From JAZKIX01 sp040384645 (GTDB lineage Bacteria > Pseudomonadota > Gammaproteobacteria > Burkholderiales > Burkholderiaceae_D): a stretch of 7,384 nt of DNA. Below are positions 6,380 to 7,384 of the stretch, piece by piece. Under the pieces are notes generated by a model. The model saw only the letters and a program-made list of their open reading frames with translations, ran no database searches and was not told where the DNA came from. Made by a program: the position numbers and the translations under genes. The stretch covers positions 1 to 7,384 of the forward strand of contig JAZKIX010000177.1 of NCBI GenBank assembly GCA_040384645.1, read 5' to 3'. Position 1 is the first letter of the stretch, and each line of letters begins with the position of its first letter.

Positions 6380-6421
6380 AAAAAAATAGCCGAGTGGTTT
6401 TGCAACCAAACGGCTATTTTT
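6380..6421 (-). terminator. Intrinsic terminator of the ABC ATPase gene (probably bidirectional)
   Basis: AAAAATAGCCG (6382-6392) pairs with CGGCTATTTTT (6411-6421) over 11 bp, and the loop contains a second small stem, TGGTT with AACCA. On the minus strand the hairpin ends in seven T residues and begins 29 bases after the stop codon of the ABC gene. On the plus strand it ends in five T residues, so it may also stop read-through from the tRNA unit. Confidence 0.88.
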
Positions 6422-6450
6422 ACGCCTATTGAAATAAATTTCAGCAGCGC

Positions 6451-7384
6451 CTAAATGATTCTTTCTCCACTGGCAGGATCAAAAAGTGCAGCTTTTGATA
6501 AATTGAAAGATAAAGTCATTGTTTGACCGGGCTGCGCTGCTTCGCGTGGATGGCTGCGGCAAGTGACCGCTACGCCATTCAGCTTTGACGTCAGCAAGGT
6601 ATCTGGGCCGGTCGGCTCAACTAGATCCACCAAGCACGACATTTCCTGTCCGGTTTCTCCATGAGCGCTACTGATGTCGGTAATTTGTTCAGGGCGAATG
6701 CCCAGTAGCAAATTTTTACCGGCAAAAGAACGTAAACGATCAGCCGCGAAATTCAATTTTAGACGCGTCGTTTTACCGGCATTTTCGACCGGAACGTACA
6801 CACTTTCACCTTCAATCTCCAATTCGCAGGGAATGAAATTCATCGACGGCGAACCGATGAATCCGGCCACGAACAAATTGGCGGGATTGTCGTAAATTTC
6901 TTGCGGTGTGCCGAGTTGCTGCACTACACCATCTTTCATGACAGCGATCAAATCGCCCATTGTCATCGCTTCGATTTGATCGTGAGTTACATATACGATC
7001 GTCGATTTCAAACGCTGGTGCATCAATTTGATTTCTGCCCGCATTTCGACGCGCAGCTTGGCGTCGAGATTGGATAGAGGTTCGTCGAATAGGAACAGCG
7101 ACGGCTTGCGGGAAATAGCACGTCCCATTGCAACGCGCTGGCGTTGTCCACCCGATAATTGGGCTGGACGGCGATCCAGCAAATGCGTGATCTGCAAGGT
7201 TTCAGCAACCCTGGCAACAATTTCTTTTTGCTCTTGCACCGGTACTTTTTTAACGCCTAAGCCAAATGCAATATTTTCGCGAACGGTCATTGACGGATAC
7301 AAGGCATAGGATTGAAACACCATAGCGATGTCACGGTCTTTTGGCGGCAATTCATTGACTACGCGATCACCGATTGAAATCTCA
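6451..7384 (-). CDS. MalK/UgpC-type sugar ABC transporter ATP-binding protein (partial, N-terminus off right edge)
   Basis: The frame is open to the right edge and encodes 310 residues of an ABC ATPase. Family members are about 360-370 residues, so roughly the first 55-60, including Walker A, are missing. In fragment numbering, visible parts are PPKDRDIAM (13-21), the Q-loop VFQSYALYP (22-30), signature LSGGQRQ (76-82), Walker B FLFDEP (97-102), D-loop SNLDAK (104-109) and switch histidine H134 in YVTHDQ. GSPSMNF (177-183) leads into the C-terminal OB-fold regulatory domain with GIRPEQ (228-233). This layout is that of the CUT1 family (MalK, UgpC, MsmK), whose dimer powers uptake of sugars or glycerol-3-phosphate at the inner membrane. 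Automated pipelines often name such genes ugpC, but the substrate cannot be read from the ATPase alone. As the 3' gene before a strong terminator, it is probably last in its operon. Confidence 0.93.
   Translation of the reverse strand, partial: EISIGDRVVNELPPKDRDIAMVFQSYALYPSMTVRENIAFGLGVKKVPVQEQKEIVARVAETLQITHLLDRRPAQLSGGQRQRVAMGRAISRKPSLFLFDEPLSNLDAKLRVEMRAEIKLMHQRLKSTIVYVTHDQIEAMTMGDLIAVMKDGVVQQLGTPQEIYDNPANLFVAGFIGSPSMNFIPCELEIEGESVYVPVENAGKTTRLKLNFAADRLRSFAGKNLLLGIRPEQITDISSAHGETGQEMSCLVDLVEPTGPDTLLTSKLNGVAVTCRSHPREAAQPGQTMTLSFNLSKAALFDPASGERII

Overview
The window looks like chromosomal DNA of a betaproteobacterium, most likely Burkholderiales and perhaps Oxalobacteraceae. This rests on protein character (a DbpA helicase, a zinc-ribbon Nudix hydrolase, a MATE exporter, a MalK/UgpC-type ABC ATPase), moderate GC and an encoded CCA on the tRNA. 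The genus is a guess, because no rRNA or species-specific marker is present.

Layout, left to right. 1-1625 (minus) is a secreted lipoprotein of NHL beta-propeller repeats that runs off the left edge. 1626-1889 is a spacer with a clean 9-bp inverted repeat and no clear terminator. 1890-3296 (minus) is dbpA, a complete DEAD-box RNA helicase. 3297-3628 is a 332-base divergent spacer with a cluster of AT-rich direct and inverted repeats. 3629-3892 (plus) is a small, very hydrophilic hypothetical protein with a good ribosome binding site. 3946-5328 (minus) is a complete MATE-family exporter. 5462-6034 (minus) is a complete zinc-ribbon Nudix hydrolase. 6218-6294 (plus) is an initiator tRNA-fMet with its own promoter and intrinsic terminator. 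6380-6421 is a second hairpin terminator that serves the convergent ABC gene. 6451-7384 (minus) is the C-terminal part of a carbohydrate-type ABC ATPase that runs off the right edge.

The genes do not form an evident pathway. DbpA (50S ribosome assembly) and initiator tRNA (translation start) are housekeeping translation functions. The MATE and Nudix genes lie on the same strand 133 bases apart and could be co-transcribed. The ABC ATPase belongs to a transporter operon whose other members lie outside the window. I see no mobile element, CRISPR array, phage gene or toxin-antitoxin pair. The less ordinary items are the nine-blade NHL lipoprotein, the repeat cluster between dbpA and the small gene, and the small aromatic-free protein. 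I did not find convincing evidence of an undescribed biological system.
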